Source: Saccharina japonica (Eukaryota; Sar; Phaeophyceae; Laminariales; Laminariaceae). Taken from it: 64,000 nucleotides of DNA. A program made the position numbers and the translations under genes. Of the stretch, positions 39,188 through 52,239 are shown in pieces (position 1 is the first letter of the stretch; every line of letters starts with the position of its first letter). Location of the stretch: NCBI GenBank assembly GCA_008828725.1, contig MEHQ01002827.1, positions 433,255 to 497,254 on the forward strand, given 5' to 3'. The notes beneath the pieces are model-generated. The model made no database searches, was not told the DNA's origin, and saw nothing but the letters and a program-made list of their open reading frames with translations.

Positions 39188-42100
39188 CTACTTGGCTGTT
39201 CTTTTTCCGGTAACCCAAGCGTCTTGGACCTCCTCGCTGCTGGCGAAGCGTAGTACCGCGGAAGTAAATGCCTTTTTTGTTGTTGTTGCGGTCCGTAGAG
39301 GGAACGGGTCGACCCGGGTGGGAGGGGAGGGACGCCGCGGTGTTCATCACAGTTCAGGCGCGGGGCGGCGGCGGCGGCGGCGGCGGGTGTTCGTCATCAT
39401 CGCTACTGTAGTTGCGGTCGCTTACAGCGAGGCTCATTTGTGAGAAACGAACGCTGTGAAACAAGGCGGCTAGACTGGTTATGGCGTGTGTCGCTCTTCT
39501 GCGAGCTCGAACACAAGGCAACGTGGATCGCTCTTTAACCTTCGAAATAATAAAAAGGCGGCTAAAGGTAGGTAGCTCTCGACCTGACACTCGTCGACTA
39601 CTACTACTACTACTGGTGTCGGTCAGCGTACCAATATTGTCGCCTTTCCACACGAGACCGACGGCGGACTATATATATCTGCATCAAAGTTTTTGGGGAG
39701 AAAACTTGGAATCAGAGTACGCTAATTTTCGCGAGCAGCAAACAGGGTTGACAGCTCCGACCGAATCTGTCGCACAGCACTATGTACGTACAGCAGGAAG
39801 TAGTCTCGGGGCGAGGAAAAAAAAAACAGAAGGGGACATTGTGCTGTACGTCAAAATAGTGTGCCCATCCGTATGGCGGCACCCACCTCGCTCTTCTCGT
39901 CCATGGGTATGTGTGCGCACGACTCCACCACCACAAGGCTCGCTTCCATCGACTCCGCCACATAAATGCTAGACTGAACGAGCGAGGTTTCGGACAAAAC
40001 CGGCCGCAAATCATAACAACGGGGGGGAAGGGACAGCAAAGGGCGTTACGAAAACGCGAGGAAGTGTGCTACGTCTGAGCGACGGCTGCCTGCAGCAACC
40101 CTATGGCACGAATATACAGGATGGACGGGCTGCTGCACATTAAAAAAACGCTTCAAGTCCTCATCACATGCAAACTATATATTCCCGTGGCACAACTCGT
40201 CAGTGGAAGATCTTTTCGAGGAAAACTTTAAAGCCGTGCGGCGGTTTGTCACCAACCAAGGCACCAACGAACAGCGTACGAGCAGCAGTGGCAGGGGTCG
40301 CGGCTTCGACATCCTAAAACAGCTGTGACGTGCGTAAGCGGGGGTCGACCCTCATCGGGTCTCCCGTAGCTGGCAGCAAGGTGACAAGAAGTAATATTAA
40401 TAGCCTATATTGATGACGCTTTGTAAGAAAACCAAACTGCTGCCTCGTGCCAGCAGATAGTGGCACGTAAAGAGGGAGAGAAAAAACACAGGGCCACGTT
40501 TGAGCTAGTGCTAAGAGAGTAGACTAAGTACCTGTGTGGGGACGGTGGGGTCGTCATCCCCGGTGATGACCATAGACGGCCCTCTCCACACGTCCAGGGC
40601 CCTTTGCAGCAACTGCTCTCCTGGCTGAACCTCGCCCTGTTCGCCGCGTTGATCCGACGCAAGGGGCGAAATAAAGGAAAGAGAGGCCAACATGCTTAGA
40701 GCGCGTTTCAGAGGATCTGTCGCCATTTCCCCCTCAAAGACGGAGACTCTCATCTTTGCATCGACCACACAAATGCCAACAACTTTCGAGCACGGAAATA
40801 AACATATCCGGTCGAGGAGCAAGGCATATATGCATCCAGGGGAAACCGTGCTAATTCGAAGCGCGCCTCGCGAGGATAAGCCCTCTCTTCCCCCCCGCCC
40901 CCCTCTCTATTTCTAGGCTTCCTCCTTCTTCTCTTTATCGCGCTCTATCCACGCCTCTCCCTTCCGCCCCCCCTATCTCCCTCGCCCCTCCCCCATTCTC
41001 TCCTCCTTTCTCCTTTCTCACCTGTAGCGACTTGTAAAAGTGCAGGAGGCCCCGGTCCCACAGGGGGTCCTTGAGCGGCTCGATGTACTTCGAGACCAGC
41101 TCCGGGCGAGCAGACGGAAGCGCACGATCGTGGAAGTTGTTCTGCACTCGCTCCTGCGGGATGGATGGATGGGGACAGAGAGAGCAACGGGCAAAAAACA
41201 ACCGCGCAATTTCCTGTTTTGCAACTTATCCCACAGAGCGAAAACGTCGCTTTGACGCGACAAAAATGAATACCGAAGGCAGACTTGGGGCCTACAACCA
41301 CTGACACGCTCGCCACGAACCATCTGTCTTGACGCTCCCATACACGGGGCAAGAACAAAGCGTCTACAATTGTCTCTCGTGCTTCCTTGCAGCTGCGCCC
41401 TCAGAAACCACAGAGGAGGGGAGAAGATCGAGCCCGTGATGAGCCTGTCAAACCACAGTGCACCCGAATCTCTGTGACCTCCCCACCACAGCCTCCTCTC
41501 TCTCTCTCCCCCCCCCATTTGGGATGCGTCCGTTTTAGTGAGCAGGGCCTCTAGGGACTACGAGTAGCTCGGTTTACTTTCTTGTCGAACGGCGGTCCAG
41601 CTTGAACAACAGCACTGCAGTGGATAGATACATGGCTCCTGAAGTAAACGTGTCACTGACCACGAGGTTGTTCCGATTCTCAGAACCGGAGCCGGCTGAC
41701 GGTGCAAACTCGCATGGGGAGCGAAACCTCAGGCCGGACGCAAAATCAACCCAAGTACTGCTGGCTCTTCTTCAATAAGGCTGACGCGACACTCGACGCC
41801 AAAAGGCGACGTCCGAATCACCGGCCATTTTACAGCCAGCCATGAACAGACGCAAGCGAAAGGTAATGAAAAACAATATCGTCACCGAGCCTCACCTCTA
41901 CATCACCGTTGAGGGTCATGTTCCGCACCGTTTCCAGGCCCGCCTCTCCGGGCTGCAGCAGCTGCAATTAAACAAAACAAAAACAAAACAAAAATCAACA
42001 CATGAATACGGAGAGGCGGTTTCATCCGGCCATTCACCACGCTCGCTGTGCGTGTTACAGTCGAGTCTTCCCTGTGGGTGGGTAAATGCGGTGGTGCGCT

Positions 42101-45100
42101 CCAGCCGCGGGGATTAACGCCCCAAAATCGACAAAGACGCACCCCCGGGGTGAAAAAAACAAACTCCCCATATCGCCAGGGGCACCGGTTAAAACACGCG
42201 TCACCTCGGCCGATAGACGGCAGTAGTGGCCGGCCTCCCTCCGCCTCCATCCACCCCCCCCCTACAAAAGGCGCAAACGAACGCGCCGCCCCGAAACAAC
42301 ACGCCATAAAAACACGGCAACAAGCGAGAATCCCGACACCCCCCCCCAAAAAAATCGCTCGCTGGTAAAATAGTACTGAGCGAGGCCCAGCGGCACCAAC
42401 AGCGACTCGTGCCGGTTGCCGTACGCCTTTTTTTTTGCAAACACGCAACACGCAGCACGCACGCAATATCCAACATGCCTCTTTCCCCGCCCCGCCGCTG
42501 CCTCGCCCCCCGTGCCGCTGCCCCATATCCTGAAAAGAAAGAGGTCACCTGAGCTACGAAGGCATGCCAAGGCGGTACTCTTGGGCCTAAACCCTTCCGA
42601 CTGACGGCACTCCCCAGCTGATAAACTATCCAATGCAAATTGAAAAGGTCATTACTGTGCTTGAACTTTACAGTTATACCGCTCCGAGTCGCGAAATATA
42701 TAGACACTTTGTATACGTGTTACAGTATAATTCAATCCAGACGGTTCTTAGCCCATGGGAACATTTTTTTCCGGGTGCAACTGCAATTGCAATTTTTCTC
42801 TTATAGTCAAGGCGGTTTTTTAGGCGAGGTGTTGAGCTCCTCCAGGAACCTGAGAACAACGAGGTACGACCCCCTCTCTCTACTCTCTACTACTACCGTG
42901 GTATGATGCCTGTCATCATGAAACTCGGGGGGCAAAAAGGAAGGATAATAACCTGAAGGTTGAAAGCGGCGATCTTGGCGGTCGTCTCCACGCGGGTCCG
43001 CAGGTTCGCTATCGGCGTGAACAGGTTAGCGTTCGGGTCTCTCCCCATGACGAACTTGCTGTCCAGCGGGTTCAACACCGCGGGCGAAACCAGCACCAGA
43101 GCTCGGATCATGCTCGGGCGGCTTCGCACCGCGCGCAGAGCCACCTGGTTTTTCGTTTTCACGGTTTTAGTCTGATGTTCGGAGCTGTTGCCGTGCTGCT
43201 CAATGTTTGTCAGCGCACGATTACAACAGTTAAACGCACGGGTCCACGAGCTAGTCCGGTGCCACTGAGTGGTCAAAAGTGACCGGATCCACAAAGAAAA
43301 AAGCGGATCAAAACGAAAAATTGACGTGCCGGAGCTACCACAGGCAAGCGCTGCTTGCGCCCCCCCGGTCCTCGAGTGCGTAACCGAAAACCGGCAGTTT
43401 CAAACGTCACGGGAAAAACACAGAGCAACACCACTACAGTCAAGCAAAGTGCAAAATCAAATACTGTATTTGCTTCGAGTATGCACATACCTGAGCTCCA
43501 AGTGAGTGCGCGACGAGAATCACCCTGTCCACCCCCAGCCTGGCTCGATCGAACACGTGTAACCGGGAGGGGGGGGCGGGGGGAGGCGGGAGGCGGGGGA
43601 GGAGGGCGGTAGTTGAGATACTGTGTGGAAATTCTCATCATAGAGATGACAATGTAGCAGTCTTTACCAGCACTAACCAACAGCGGTCCAATGACCTCGA
43701 CAGGGGCAAGGTCCCGAACAACGTCTCAACTCCCGGACATTTGTGGCGTCGCAGTGCAAAACCTCAGCGCGAGCGCCGTTGATATGACCGGGGGGAGGGG
43801 GGGGGGGTTGAAAACGATATCGTTGCCCGCAAACATCGCCCCAGTCCACCCCCTCCTCCGCCCACATAACGGGCGATCCAATGCCTCACCGCTCTCTCTC
43901 TCCACATACAACAGCAGGAGTGGCCTGGTGCACGACGAGGTGCGTCCCCAACAGGACAAAACAAGGGCACGGCGCGAGCCCGCCCAACTAACCTGTCGAG
44001 GATGCCGAAGAGCGCCTTCGCGGCGAAGTCGGCCGAGTAAGGGTTCTCGCCAAGTGTCTGAGGGCAGAGCCTCCACGGCAGGCCGGCGGGGGGCATCACC
44101 CTCTCCGTTTTGCCGAACCCCGGCCGATCGAAGCTGATCACTCGCCCGTACTCGCTCAAGTCCGTGATAACCTTTCTCGCGAGGCAAGTAAGCAAGCAAC
44201 ACACACGCAGTGGAGGCAGGGAGGCAGGGAGGGGGGCTAGGTTGATGCGAATGTCGGGATTGCTGCACGCGTCGGATCGCTCCTCGTAGGCGATCTCCCC
44301 GGGGAAAACAGGGAAATGAACGAATGGACGCACGCTCGCACACACGCACACGTGCGCAAAAGCGAGCCGATCAGGCGCGATAAGGATTGTTTTATCCTCA
44401 CCTCGTCCCAGCTGGCCGTAGACCCCGCCAAGCCATGCACGAGCACGAAAGTCGGCCTCCCTTTCCTGGCGCTTCGCGTCTCGCCGCGCCCTCGCGTACC
44501 GGTATCCTGAGATAATAACAAAACACCCACGCGGACGAGTGGAAAGGGTGCTCTTGAACAGAACCTCCTGAAATCTTGATGTTTGGAAACCGTGAACCGC
44601 ATAAAACACCCAGCGCAACTTGTGGTATACCAGTACCATACCGGGGTATACGATAGCCTCGCAATATTACCGCATGTGTTTCGTCGGTTGGGGCACAAGG
44701 CTTTTCCATCTTCTCCGATACGTTTATCGCCGTCCCCCGCTCCCCCCCCCTCCACCCGCCGCTTAACGCCCCGCAGGCTCGAGATAAACCGTCATCAACC
44801 AGTCACCTTATAGTACATTTCGACGCCCCGCACTCTGATCCTCCGCCCGGGCGGCCAATGCTCCGCAGGGGGCGCCTTGGTGCTGTAAGCGTCCAAAATT
44901 TCTCTAACTCTGCGCTGCAACTCGTCAACATCCTCGCTCACGTCGCCCTCCGTTTGCGTCGTCACTGCTGGCGGCGGCGGCGAAGGCGGGGAAGGCGCGG
45001 CCGCCGCTTGCAACCTCGATGCCCTACCCCTGCCTTGAGTGTCGTCTTCGGGCGACGGACACAAGACGAGTGGCGGTAACCGCGCCGCAGGTAGAAACAT

Positions 45101-45166
45101 TCCTCGGGTTTCCCCTCGTCGAATTTCTTTCGGGGTCGGGGTTGATGCTCGCCCCGTCCCCTGCAT
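39188..45166 (-). CDS. Alpha/beta hydrolase with Ser-Asp-His triad
   Basis: Minus-strand exons: 44807-45166, 44402-44506, 43993-44171, 43491-43539, 42953-43144, 41896-41961, about 41390-41500 (borders unsure), 41022-41153, 40532-40636, 39887-39973 and 39188-39271. All resolved junctions keep phase. Family landmarks in order are the oxyanion strand TFVLVHGLAGSTASWDE, VITDLSEYGRVISFDRPGFG, the nucleophile elbow VDRVILVAHSLGAQ with the catalytic Ser, ALVLVSPAV, the acid MVITGDDDPTVPT and the catalytic His in LVVVESCAHIPMDEKSE. The lid region lies between 43144 and 41022. The protein is a soluble hydrolase-fold enzyme; the ester, amide or other substrate is unknown. The 45166 ATG directly follows CTGTCCAAG, an acceptor-like sequence, so this may be an internal exon. 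Confidence 0.85.
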
Positions 45167-46827
45167 CTTGGACAGGGAAAAAGGAAGGCCGTCAGTGGAG
45201 GGGAAGAAGGGTATATTGCCGGGAGGAGGAGGGGGTTATGTTAGAGTGTTTGTTTTTTTGCGGGCGACGGCTGAAAAAAGTTCAGCAACAAATAAGAAGG
45301 CGTATGTTGCGTTTCCTTGATATTGAAAATGGCGTGCTCGTCTACACTCTATACCAGGTTGTGCACCAGTACGCCTTTTACGAAGTTGGGTTCGATGATG
45401 CGGCAAAGCTGCGCTAGATGGCCACGCTGCACCGTCTGTGCATCGCCTGCGCGCTTTTTCGAAAATCTCACGCTTTGACAGAGCGATCTCGTCGGCGTTC
45501 CAGCTACTGTACGGTATCCGAGACCTCGACGCTCCCTGCACGTTCAGTGGCGCCGATGCCAGTGACGGTTTTTCTGGATCGTCTAACCCACACGACGGAC
45601 AGCATGGCGGCCGCAAAGGGGGGCGGTCTAGTCGCCCCCCTATTTCTACCGCCACTTCGCTGACATATATAGCCGACGAGCGCAACGATACAGCCTATAT
45701 ACAAGTAGAGTTGGGCAAACGTGTATTAATACCACTCCGATGGAGTCCAAGTAACCAGAGACGAGATTTTTGGCGATTTTCGCGAGCACACGTCGTACCG
45801 TGACTCTGGATCGTGTTTGAGGAGCTGGGTCCCTCGCTCCCCGCCGGGCCTGAGCCACGATGTCTCTGGCCCGCCCAACCCGCGTCGTTCCGCCGTCGCC
45901 GTCGATAGCGCTGCGCGAAACAAGCGTAGGAAACGGGCAGCCCACGACAAGTAAACGAGTTGGAGCGCCGCATCGGCAACCACCATATTGCGATCGAATG
46001 ACCGGAGTTGCGACGAAGATTCGATGAGAAGCTCGGATGGATGCCTGTCTATGCCATTGCCTTAATGCGCAAACATTTGAAATTTGTGTTGTGCGTCTGC
46101 GTCGATGAACGAGCGTTGAGTGAAAAAATGATACGCAGCATCACTCATATCATCCTGTAAAAAAAAACAGATGTTACCTGTAAGTAACAGGATGTTTTTC
46201 AGCCATGTACCGTGTGGGGTAGGTCATTATATAATTAGGTAGTACGTTGAACAAACGAGCAGTCGACAAGACAAGTCACCAGTCGGATTAATAATAAACT
46301 AAGAAACACGTCAGCTGTGACAGTCGGATTGTCGGAGATAGCAGCCTAAAAAAGCTAAACAAAACACGGCGGGTAGACCGCGAGTATTTGCCAGTATTAC
46401 GTGCCCCGCCAAGCCCCGCACTTTTTCTCACCACTTTGAGACTAACGTAATGCGTCTCAGTAAAGCCACGAGTACGTACACAAGGGACCAATTGCGCCCT
46501 TATTATGTTGCAACTGGGGTTGCGCCTGCTGCGGCCGTCCACTCCGTGCGACTTGCGACTTCTATCATACCTCTCGAGCACAAGAAGAACCGATGTGCTG
46601 GCGGTTGTTGTGGTCTGCTTCTATCACATGGTGTTGCAAGTTGCAGTTTGTCGAAGGCCAAGCTCAATGTTACGATGCAACAAACAACGACTTGATCCGA
46701 TACAGGTCACACCGCATTTGATGGGGTTCCCTGTTCCCTGTGCAATCTTTCAAACAACGACTCTCATTTAGACGACATCCATCGCTGTTCTATAACGGCC
46801 AACTCTAGAGGTGCGCGGGCGTCATAC

Positions 46828-47051
46828 CTCCTCCTGCCGTCGCCTAGTGCCTCTGACGCGGATGACAAAGCCCGTGGCATGCGAGAGCCTGCCGCTGCTG
46901 CTGCTGATGCTGCTGCTGCTGATGTTCGTCCTTTCATAAGGCTTCGAAAATCGACTCCGGGGACGCTGAACGCCGCCACCGGGGCGGAAGCCTGACCATG
47001 CAGTAACATTACAGAACACACCGACATTACGACTCCCCTAACGACACCCAT
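46828..47051 (-). CDS. Possible first exon of the hydrolase, plastid presequence
   Basis: MGVVRGVVMSVCSVMLLHGQ followed by ASAPVAA-FSVPGV is a good heterokont signal-plus-transit start with Phe after the likely cleavage site. The frame continues through an Ala run to a strong donor GGAG/GTATGA. It leaves phase 2, while the 45166 exon opens in phase 0, so a small intervening exon would be needed. It could instead belong to a separate gene. Confidence 0.4.
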
Positions 47052-49680
47052 GCTTCCTGTGGTGCCTGGTTCTCTGGGTTTGGGTTTGACAGCAGTGTGA
47101 TGCGGCGCAAAAGCGAAAAATTCTGACAGTGGAACGCTGAAAAAAACCCGTAAAAATAAGGCCTCCATATATCGTCAAGGCTCTTTTGACGGCTCACAGC
47201 CTCCGCTGCCCGTCGACAGAGGCTGACTTGGCGACGAGATCCATGCGGATACGGAGATCCTCGCGGGAATCCGACTGAGGAAGGTCGTGGCACCCCGGAA
47301 GGGTCTTGGGGAAGGGCCGTCACCAGCAGGTCTGGCCCAGGCGCTGCTGTGCGATACACCAAGGTACCTGGGGTACCTGATCTATATTTTTCCACCTGAT
47401 ATTTTTCGTTCCGCGGTGTGGACCGTTAATTCACCTCCTCTCTGGAGGTGCGCACCGCCGTAGGTAGGTCCTGCTGTAGCTGGCATTTTAGGGGGAAGAT
47501 CTGCGCTCCTGCCTTGACTGTAGGTCTTGCATGTAGAGGGCAGTCAGATAACTGTACAGTGGCTTTCGCTGTGGTGCCTGCTATATCTATTCCAGGTGTT
47601 CCCGCCTCGTGGGGTGGTGTGGGGTAAAGCTTGTTTTTTCGATGCGTTGAGATGTTTATCCCATCAGCCATGTGAGGGTTCGTGAGGGGCGCCGAGAGGG
47701 TTGGTTGGATCCGCGGGATCGAAGCAAAACGGGTGGGGTGAGAGCGGGGCGGGATGGTGAGACGAGGGTTCTGCAATTCCCTTCCCTCCACCCCGATTGC
47801 AATTCACGGGTGTACGTAGGCTCACGGGTGATTTTTCGTGGTGAGAGCAGACGTAAGATATCGCACCACGACGCTGCTTGCTGTGTTCCGGAAGCTGTAC
47901 GTACGTGTGATACCGGTACTACTCGTACTGCACTGCAGTACCAGGTATATCGTACTGGGATCTGCTGCTGGACAGCTTTAGGGTACGTACGTAGTAGACG
48001 TGTTTTAGAGCCCACCTCTGACGCCAAGATGCAAGCTCTAGGGTACTGCTGTTGCTTTTGATCGTAGCGAGTAGTAGCCAAGGCTCCTTGAGAAAGAAGC
48101 CAGCAAGCAGGCTGCTCCTATCCCACCAATCGCGCGTACCAGGTATACGACCGCTACGTCATACGACGTACATATGATATGTATTCTATGATATGATACA
48201 CAAGGGGCTTCGCCGGCGGCCTGGACGGCCGCCGGTCGCAGCCTTGCGTGATGCCGGAATGTTAGCAGCATTGTAGCGAAGGACGGGTGTCAGACGTAAT
48301 TCCAAGAGTTACACGTTGTTAGTTAGCAGCAGCGTTGTGTCGAAGGATGGAAATCAGACGTACTGCCAAGAGTTGAGAGCGCTCTGCATACTGCCCACGG
48401 AGAGTGGCAACCGTACTCGTAATACATGTGATACTGCTGCTGCTGTACTCATATACGTGTGTGCTCGTATGTATCTTGGTCACAAACCTGACACATGTAT
48501 GCGTATTGTATGCTGTACACGGTGTGGGCCTACACGCCTACACATCTTCGAAACAGGCGAACAACGGCGACAACAGCAACAGCAACTGATACATGCGTGT
48601 ATCTTTGATAGTGGTCATACATATCCAACCCGCACTTTGGAACTGCTCGCAGCTCGTGGTAGGTACTGTTGTAGTACAGCAGTAGTAGTACTGATACATA
48701 CATGTTTTCGATATATACCCGATGCACGTATACATCTATACGCGTCTCCTCCGCCAGAGAACAAAAAACAACAACGATGAAAAACGACAAAAAATCGTGT
48801 TTCCCCATCCCCGTTTGCCAATGCCATTTTTATACGTTGAAACCCTCAACAGCGCATGCAGCGTAGTCCGCTAAAAAGGTGCGACCACAGCTGCTGCTGT
48901 ACAAATCATCGGAGCTCCGCAACAACATTGACAGTGCATGAGCTGCTACTCTCCATATCACACGTGCTACTTGCTGTAGACTACATACATACATACATAC
49001 GTACACGTATACGTACAGCAGCAGGAGCTCTCTCTCTCGGCGAAAAAAATATTGATGGCAGTTCTCGACAAAGCCTGGGTGGCATGTACGTGTTCTCGGG
49101 GCGTCTCAGATCTGAGCACACAGCCTCCCGCGTAGACCTCCACAATGTTGACGGCGGCCGGGAAGCCGACCCCCCCCACGGGTCGGAGGTCAGAGAACAC
49201 GTACGTGAAAAAAACACGCGAAGACATAGGCGTTGTCGGTGGGCAATGTGCCCAAACGCTCGCAGGGCACGATTTTTCGGAGATCTCGTCGTATATCTCG
49301 ACGTCGAGGCCTCGCGCGCGCGCTACGGCGCCGAGCGGGCGGATCAGCTAAGCCGGCGGTTGCAGGCGAGGCGGGGGCACGCCTCAGCGAAGAAACCGCG
49401 CGGAGAGGCGGTCAGAGGCGGGAGATATCCGCAGACCTAAGGATGTGCATATATGATAAGCGAACTAACATATATAGATTTATATGTACCTGGTATACAG
49501 TATGCGTACGTACGTACGTACATACTCGTACCATCGACCGTATACCGGTCCTGGCGTGATATATTCACGCGTCATATTACGTCGTTAGTCTACGGATATT
49601 GTGTATTTACGACGCCGGCAGGCAGCGCCGTTCCCCTCAGGGTCGCCAATGTTCATCTCTACCTGGTACAGCTCTAGACC
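47052..49680. other. Interval without a confident gene
   Basis: A roughly 60-bp tandem duplication lies at 48258-48376 (TTAGCAGCA...CAAGAGTT twice). A 12-bp inverted repeat GTACGTGTTCTC / GAGAACACGTAC brackets 49085-49206. Several frames over 49070-49430 look exon-like on both strands, but none is recognised. Confidence 0.45.
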
Positions 49681-49689
49681 GCAGCAGTA

Positions 49690-51815
49690 TGCATACCAGG
49701 AACCGGTAAACAAGAGTACTGCAAACATTGCTAAACTCGATCATACCTATACTCGTATACTCGTGTGTACGTGGTATATATTCGTAATTCCCAGTAGTTT
49801 GGCCCAAAAACTTAGCGGCAGCTGCAAATATGTGTGCAGCACATACAGACAACTACCAGGTAGTACTCGTAGTATATATCCGCGCCCGAAAGCGTTTTGA
49901 AAGAGAAGGGCAGTGCTCGTACATATAAGAACGCGAATGATTTCAAGAGCCTCACAGGCGCCCTCGCGTGTACCAGGTATCATACGTATACTTCTGTAAT
50001 CGTAGAGTGTTACCGTACTATCAATAGTGTCCACGTATATATAGAGTGTGGAGGCTTGCCTCTGCCAGATGCCGACCCCTAAGCAGAGCTATGATAAGAG
50101 CTGAATGTTTCCGCCCGCTGGATCAGCGCGACGCCCGCAGAACGAAGAAATGGCGAACATACTTCCGTACATACGTATACACCTAATAGCCTACCAGGTA
50201 TTTTCTTTGACAAAACCCTCAGATCTCAGAGATCTCAGATGTTTTCAAGACCCGGACCCTGCCCCGACAGACCGGACGACGAATATCGCGTAATCTGGTG
50301 CGTCGATGCTATCTATATATACGTACTCGTGTATAGCGCCAAGAGATCGATTTTCGGATCACACAGGTAGCCGGGACGCCGGGACCCCCTCCTTTGCTCA
50401 ATGTGGGCACAAAAAACTCCTTGTGGAGACATTGAACAATCTCTATAGCAAACCCCACAAGGTGCCGATAACCTCCCAATTCGGTAGGTACGCCTAATGG
50501 CCACCAGTACTCGAATACTCTCAGTACTCGGAGTACGAAAAACACTCGATACTTCGGGTATACTCAAGAGTATCGAGTATACTCGGAGCATCTATGCTAC
50601 ATTGTTCAATGCTGTCCACAGGGGTCTCTTGTTACGCCCACGCTGCGCAGGGGGGGGGGGGGGGGGGGGGGGGGGTGGGGGGGGGGGGGGGGGGGGGGTG
50701 TACTCATGTTGTGCACGGCCGTAGTCATATGGCCATAGACCCTCGCATCCCTACAATAAAAAAAGGGTGGGGGGGGGGGGGGGGGGGGGGGATCCCGGGC
50801 ATCTTGTGACGATGGAACGGTGCTGTCAGCCTTTTTGGCGATCTCGAGAACAAGACACCGCAGGACGCAGGAATGGCTGATCATACGTACATATAATATG
50901 TGGCATGCGTATTTTACACCTATTAATAGTTTCCATTAGTATGGCGGACCAGAAGAAGCGTCACTTGCGTGCGAACCGCCACTGGCCGATAAACCTCCAG
51001 TGAGTTAGCTGATTTCACGCCGAGGGCTGGGGTAGTCATGGTTCTCGCTCACAGCAGTAATATACGTACGGAGTACGTAGTAGTGTAGATTTCCTTGTAG
51101 CGCTCTGCCGCATACCTGGTGTATTATATACAGCTCGGTGCGTAGCAGGCACAGGCGCGACGTGTACGTTGTTTCGTGTACGGCGAAATCACCATCCGTG
51201 TTCTGCCTGCCTGATGCAGCTATATGGAGATCTGCTGTACGACGTGTACTCGTACTGTTTTTTTTGTGGTGTTATTGGCATTGCTGTGCTCCAGAGTGCT
51301 TGAAGGCGCTACCTACCTGTTGCAACACGAGTAGTAGTGAAACGATGCTCGCTCCCCACAGCGCGGGAGGGCACGAGAATAACTGCGAAAAACGATACAG
51401 CAGTGTACGCGTTCCTACTGCGAAATACGCACCCACGTTTAGAGATGATGGAGTCTACACAGCACCTCGCCCGCAACGAGAGTAAAAGCGTACGAGGGGC
51501 CCTCAGAGCTACGATGCGACTAAAATGTCAGGTCCTTTCCTCTTGTGCTTTCGGGTTATGGCGACAAAGGGCTTTACACTCTTATTTTGATCGTGTCAGT
51601 GACTCGCAGCAGTGATAAAACAAGAGTTAACGGCGAGAATATAGGCGGAGAAAGAGAAAACAATCGCCCCCCCCCCCGCTGGCACCTCACGGTGCTTCGT
51701 GCTTGGTGCTAGCAATATCTGCCTGGTCGGTGAAAACCCGACATGCTCCGTCCCGGTATTGTAGGGGCGCGAGGGTCTATGGTCGTACGGCTACGGGCCG
51801 TGCACGACATGAGTA
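49690..51815 (+). repeat. Duplicon copy A (left arm of inverted repeat)
   Basis: This 2.1-kb segment is repeated in reverse complement at 52240-54380 and in direct orientation from about 55638 to 57275. By eye the arms are nearly identical from about 50,050 inward, including matching G/C runs, and diverge near the outer edge. Short frames in it (for example MRSRHRRDVYVVSC at 51138) are shared simply because the DNA is shared. No known protein is encoded. Confidence 0.9.
50650..50792 (+). repeat. G-run-flanked insertion within the duplicon
   Basis: Two long G runs (about 50 bases with one or two T, then about 24) bracket a short copy of the dispersed repeat (TGTACTCATGTTGTGCACGG...CATCCCTACAATAAAAAAAG). 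It is present in duplicon copies A and B and absent from C, so an empty site is available for comparison. Confidence 0.8.
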
Positions 51816-52239
51816 CACCCCCCCCCTTGCTCCTCCCGCCATTGTGTACGTCACCCTCCCCGTCATACAGCCACGGCCATGCATGATAATGAGTACACCC
51901 CCCCCTTCGCGCTTGGTGCTAGCAATGTCTAACTGGTCGGTGAAAACCCGACATGCTCCGTCCCGGCGTTGTAGGGATGCGAGGGTCTATGGTCATACGA
52001 CTACGGCCATGCATGAATATCGAGTACACTCTATGGCCATACGATTACGGCCGTGCACGACATGATTACACCCCCCGCCTTACAAACGGTTCTTAGTAGG
52101 ATGCAGCTCACCCTTCATGCGGCTCGCCCAACACCTCACGGCGCTTCGCAAAGCTTGGTGCTAGCAATGTCTGCCTGGTCGGTGAAAACCCGACATGCTC
52201 CGTCCCGGCATTGTAGGGATGCGAGGCTCTATGGACATA

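Noticed and set aside
49070..49440. Exon-like frames on both strands (for example VFSDLRPVGGVGFPAAVNIV)
   Set aside because: Neither strand gives consistent splice borders or a recognisable family, and the inverted repeat flanks make chance frames on both strands likely.
50600..50900. Gly-rich or Pro-rich proteins in the duplicons
   Set aside because: They are translations of G/C homopolymer runs.
51138..51615. Cys-rich frames of 92-129 aa found in all three duplicon copies
   Set aside because: Their conservation is explained by recent DNA duplication, the frame is altered by small differences between copies, and no motif is recognisable.
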